Below are positions 62,523 to 64,000 of a DNA stretch of 64,000 bases, piece by piece. The stretch comes from Gluconacetobacter diazotrophicus PA1 5 (GTDB taxonomy: Bacteria > Pseudomonadota > Alphaproteobacteria > Acetobacterales > Acetobacteraceae): the NCBI RefSeq assembly GCF_000067045.1, contig NC_010125.1, positions 832,001 to 896,000 on the forward strand. The letters are read 5' to 3'. The translations under genes were made by a program, and so were the position numbers. Every line of letters begins with the position of its first letter. The stretch's first letter is position 1. The notes below the pieces were generated by a model. The model was given only the letters and a program-made list of their open reading frames with translations. It was not told where the DNA came from and ran no database searches.

Positions 62523-63595
62523 TGGAGGGCGGCCTGCCGCCCGGAAGAGCTGCCATCCTGCGCGATGCGATTCGCGACAGGGCCCTGGCGCTGGGGTTCG
62601 ATGCGGTGGGCTTCTGCGAGGCCGCGCTGGGGGACGAGGCCCGGGCGCGGCTGGCCGATTTCCTGGCGGCCGGGCATCACGGGTCCATGGGCTGGCTGGC
62701 CGAGCGGTCGGCGCAGCGCGGCGACCCGCGCGCCTTGTGGCCCGAGGCGCGCAGCGTGATCGCGCTGGGCCTGTCCTACGCGCCCGGCACGGACGCGCTG
62801 GCCACCGTGGGCCGGGCGGATCGGGGCAATATCTCGGTCTATGCGCGCAATCGCGACTATCACGATGTGGTCAAGGGCATGCTGAAGCATGTGGCGCAGT
62901 TCGTAGTGGCCGAGGGCGCGCGCGCGGGCGCCGCGACCGGGGTCAAGGTTTTCGTCGATACCGCCCCGGTGCTGGAAAAGCCGCTGGCCGAACGGGCGGG
63001 CCTGGGCTGGCAGGGCAAGCACACCAACCTGGTGTCCCGCCGTCACGGAAGCTGGCTGCTTCTGGGTGAAATCTATACGACCCTGGCCCTGCCGCGCACC
63101 GACCCGTCGGGCGGGGGGTGCGGCACTTGCCGCCGCTGCCTGGACGCATGCCCGACCAACGCGTTCCCCGAACCCTACCGGATGGATGCGCGGCGGTGCA
63201 TTTCCTACCTGACGATCGAAAATCCCGGCCCGATCCCGCTGGAATTCCGGGCGGCGATGGGCAACCGGATCTATGGTTGCGATGATTGCCTGGCCGTATG
63301 CCCGTGGAACCGCTTCGCCACCGCGTCGCGGCAGATGAAGCTGCAGGCCCGCGACGACCTGACGGCGCCTCGGTTGGGGGCGCTGGCCCGGCTGGACGAT
63401 GCGGCGTTTCGCGCCCTGTTCTCCGGTTCGCCGGTCAAGCGGATCGGCCGCGACCGCTTCGTGCGTAATGTGCTGGTCGCCATCGGCAATTCGGGGCTGG
63501 CGGCCCTGCGCCCGGTGGCGCAGGATCTGTGCGGCGATCCCGACCCGGTGGTGGCCGAGGCCGCGCGTTGGGCCGTGGAACGGTTGCCGTCATGA
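62522..63595 (+). CDS. queG: Epoxyqueuosine reductase
   Basis: QueG reduces epoxyqueuosine to queuosine using cobalamin and two 4Fe-4S clusters. The 357-residue product has the catalytic-Asp region [19 protein letters not shown], ferredoxin-type motifs [13 protein letters not shown] and [11 protein letters not shown], and ends with HEAT-like repeats ([18 protein letters not shown]). Cobalamin supply may come from the cob genes at 29.7-32.2 kb. The ATG overlaps the tgt stop (TGATG). Confidence 0.95.
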   Translation: MEGGLPPGRAAILRDAIRDRALALGFDAVGFCEAALGDEARARLADFLAAGHHGSMGWLAERSAQRGDPRALWPEARSVIALGLSYAPGTDALATVGRADRGNISVYARNRDYHDVVKGMLKHVAQFVVAEGARAGAATGVKVFVDTAPVLEKPLAERAGLGWQGKHTNLVSRRHGSWLLLGEIYTTLALPRTDPSGGGCGTCRRCLDACPTNAFPEPYRMDARRCISYLTIENPGPIPLEFRAAMGNRIYGCDDCLAVCPWNRFATASRQMKLQARDDLTAPRLGALARLDDAAFRALFSGSPVKRIGRDRFVRNVLVAIGNSGLAALRPVAQDLCGDPDPVVAEAARWAVERLPS

Positions 63596-63840
63596 CGGGC
63601 GACCGGATCCTGGTCAAGCGTAGCCTGGTCCTGTCCGGCCATCGCACCAGCGTGGCGCTGGAGCCCGAATTCTGGTCGGCTCTGGAGGAGATGGCCCGGG
63701 CGCGCGGCCTTGGCGTCGCCGCCCTGATCGGCGGAATCGACGCCACCCGCGATCCGGCGCGGCCGCTGGCATCCGCGTTGCGCGTGGCTGCGTTGCAGGA
63801 GGCGCGGGGACGCGGGACGGAAGGCGGCGATTTGGGGTGA
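63592..63840 (+). CDS. Ribbon-helix-helix domain protein (RHH_4-like)
   Basis: An 82-residue protein with [20 protein letters not shown] as the ribbon and first helix of a ribbon-helix-helix domain, and [17 protein letters not shown] at the end, typical of the short RHH_4 family. It may bind DNA as a dimer. Its ATG overlaps the queG stop by 4 bases (ATGA), so it is transcribed with the queuosine genes. Target unknown. Confidence 0.85.
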   Translation: MTGDRILVKRSLVLSGHRTSVALEPEFWSALEEMARARGLGVAALIGGIDATRDPARPLASALRVAALQEARGRGTEGGDLG

Positions 63841-63924
63841 GCGCCTGGCGGGTGCTATAAAATGGAAAAGTGAAGCCGTGTGCGCCGCTCGCGGCCATCT
63901 GGTTTGGAGATCAGGGCGGGAAGA

Positions 63925-64000
63925 ATGGCGATCTGGGGCAAACTGTTCGGGGGCGTGGCGGGGTTCGCGGTGGGCGGGCCCCTGGGGGCCGTCGTGGGTG
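63925..64000 (+). CDS. Start of a DjlA/TerB-like protein (cut by window edge)
   Basis: The first 25 codons begin MAIWGKLFGGVAGFAVGGPL, matching the N-terminal glycine-rich membrane helix of DjlA-type J-domain proteins (TerB-like domain then J domain). A ribosome site GGGCGGGAAGA precedes the ATG. The rest lies outside the window, so the J domain cannot be checked. Confidence 0.6.
   Translation, partial: MAIWGKLFGGVAGFAVGGPLGAVVG

Overview
This is a high-GC chromosomal window with strong G/C preference at third codon positions. It most likely comes from an acetic acid bacterium (Acetobacteraceae, Alphaproteobacteria) near Gluconacetobacter or Komagataeibacter. That placement is inferred from three things: a circularly permuted two-piece tmRNA gene, a CtrA-type regulator, and two FAD/cytochrome c membrane dehydrogenase clusters of the kind used for periplasmic sugar and polyol oxidation. 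No insertion sequence, prophage, CRISPR array, tRNA or rRNA was seen.

Layout. 1-2.8 kb: end of glmM, thiD, a candidate small RNA, and a frameshifted CtrA paralogue carrying Glu at the phospho-acceptor position. 3-9 kb: an aldehyde dehydrogenase, a YegD-type Hsp70, AlkB, two acetyltransferases and an HExxH membrane protein. 9-18.5 kb: a dipeptidyl peptidase, transporters, hydrolases, Dps, and an unannotatable-by-family 41-residue Cys-rich membrane peptide. 18.6-24.6 kb: dinB, a receiver-PAS-GGDEF-EAL protein, and the manC-galE sugar-nucleotide pair, with a palindromic repeat reaching into the end of galE. 25-29.6 kb: small envelope and stress-type proteins plus PlsC and a CHRD protein. 29.7-33.9 kb: cobS-cobT and divergent cobU, then a LysR/pirin pair. 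34.4-37 kb: an H1-like Lys/Ala/Pro protein and fumC. 37.5-47 kb: a periplasmic oxidation island made of a gluconate-dehydrogenase-type S-L-C operon, a GlcG-like exported protein, a sorbitol/fructose-dehydrogenase-type S-L-C operon, and an exported royal-jelly-family protein. 47-53.7 kb: pyrD, a HAD phosphatase, mlaA and a damaged mlaC, galM, a MOSC protein and thyX. 53.8-55.1 kb: ssrA next to sspB. 55.2-64 kb: class I fumarase, glyoxalase-fold protein, an aquaporin with altered NPA boxes, a lower-GC GGDEF protein, and the queuosine operon queA-tgt-queG.

How the genes work together. In the oxidation island, FAD subunits are expected to oxidise sugars or polyols on the periplasmic face and pass electrons through tri-haem cytochromes to ubiquinone; galM supplies anomers in the same compartment. 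tmRNA tags stalled products and SspB delivers tagged proteins to ClpXP, so the tag and its adaptor are genetic neighbours here. queA, tgt and queG are late steps of tRNA queuosine synthesis. cobS, cobT and cobU assemble the cobalamin nucleotide loop. manC and galE make GDP-mannose and UDP-galactose, presumably for exopolysaccharide.

Limits. Family calls come from reading translated motifs, without database searches. Start codons are often uncertain because ribosome binding sites are weak in this genome. The two apparent frameshifts (ctrA paralogue and mlaC) could be sequencing errors.
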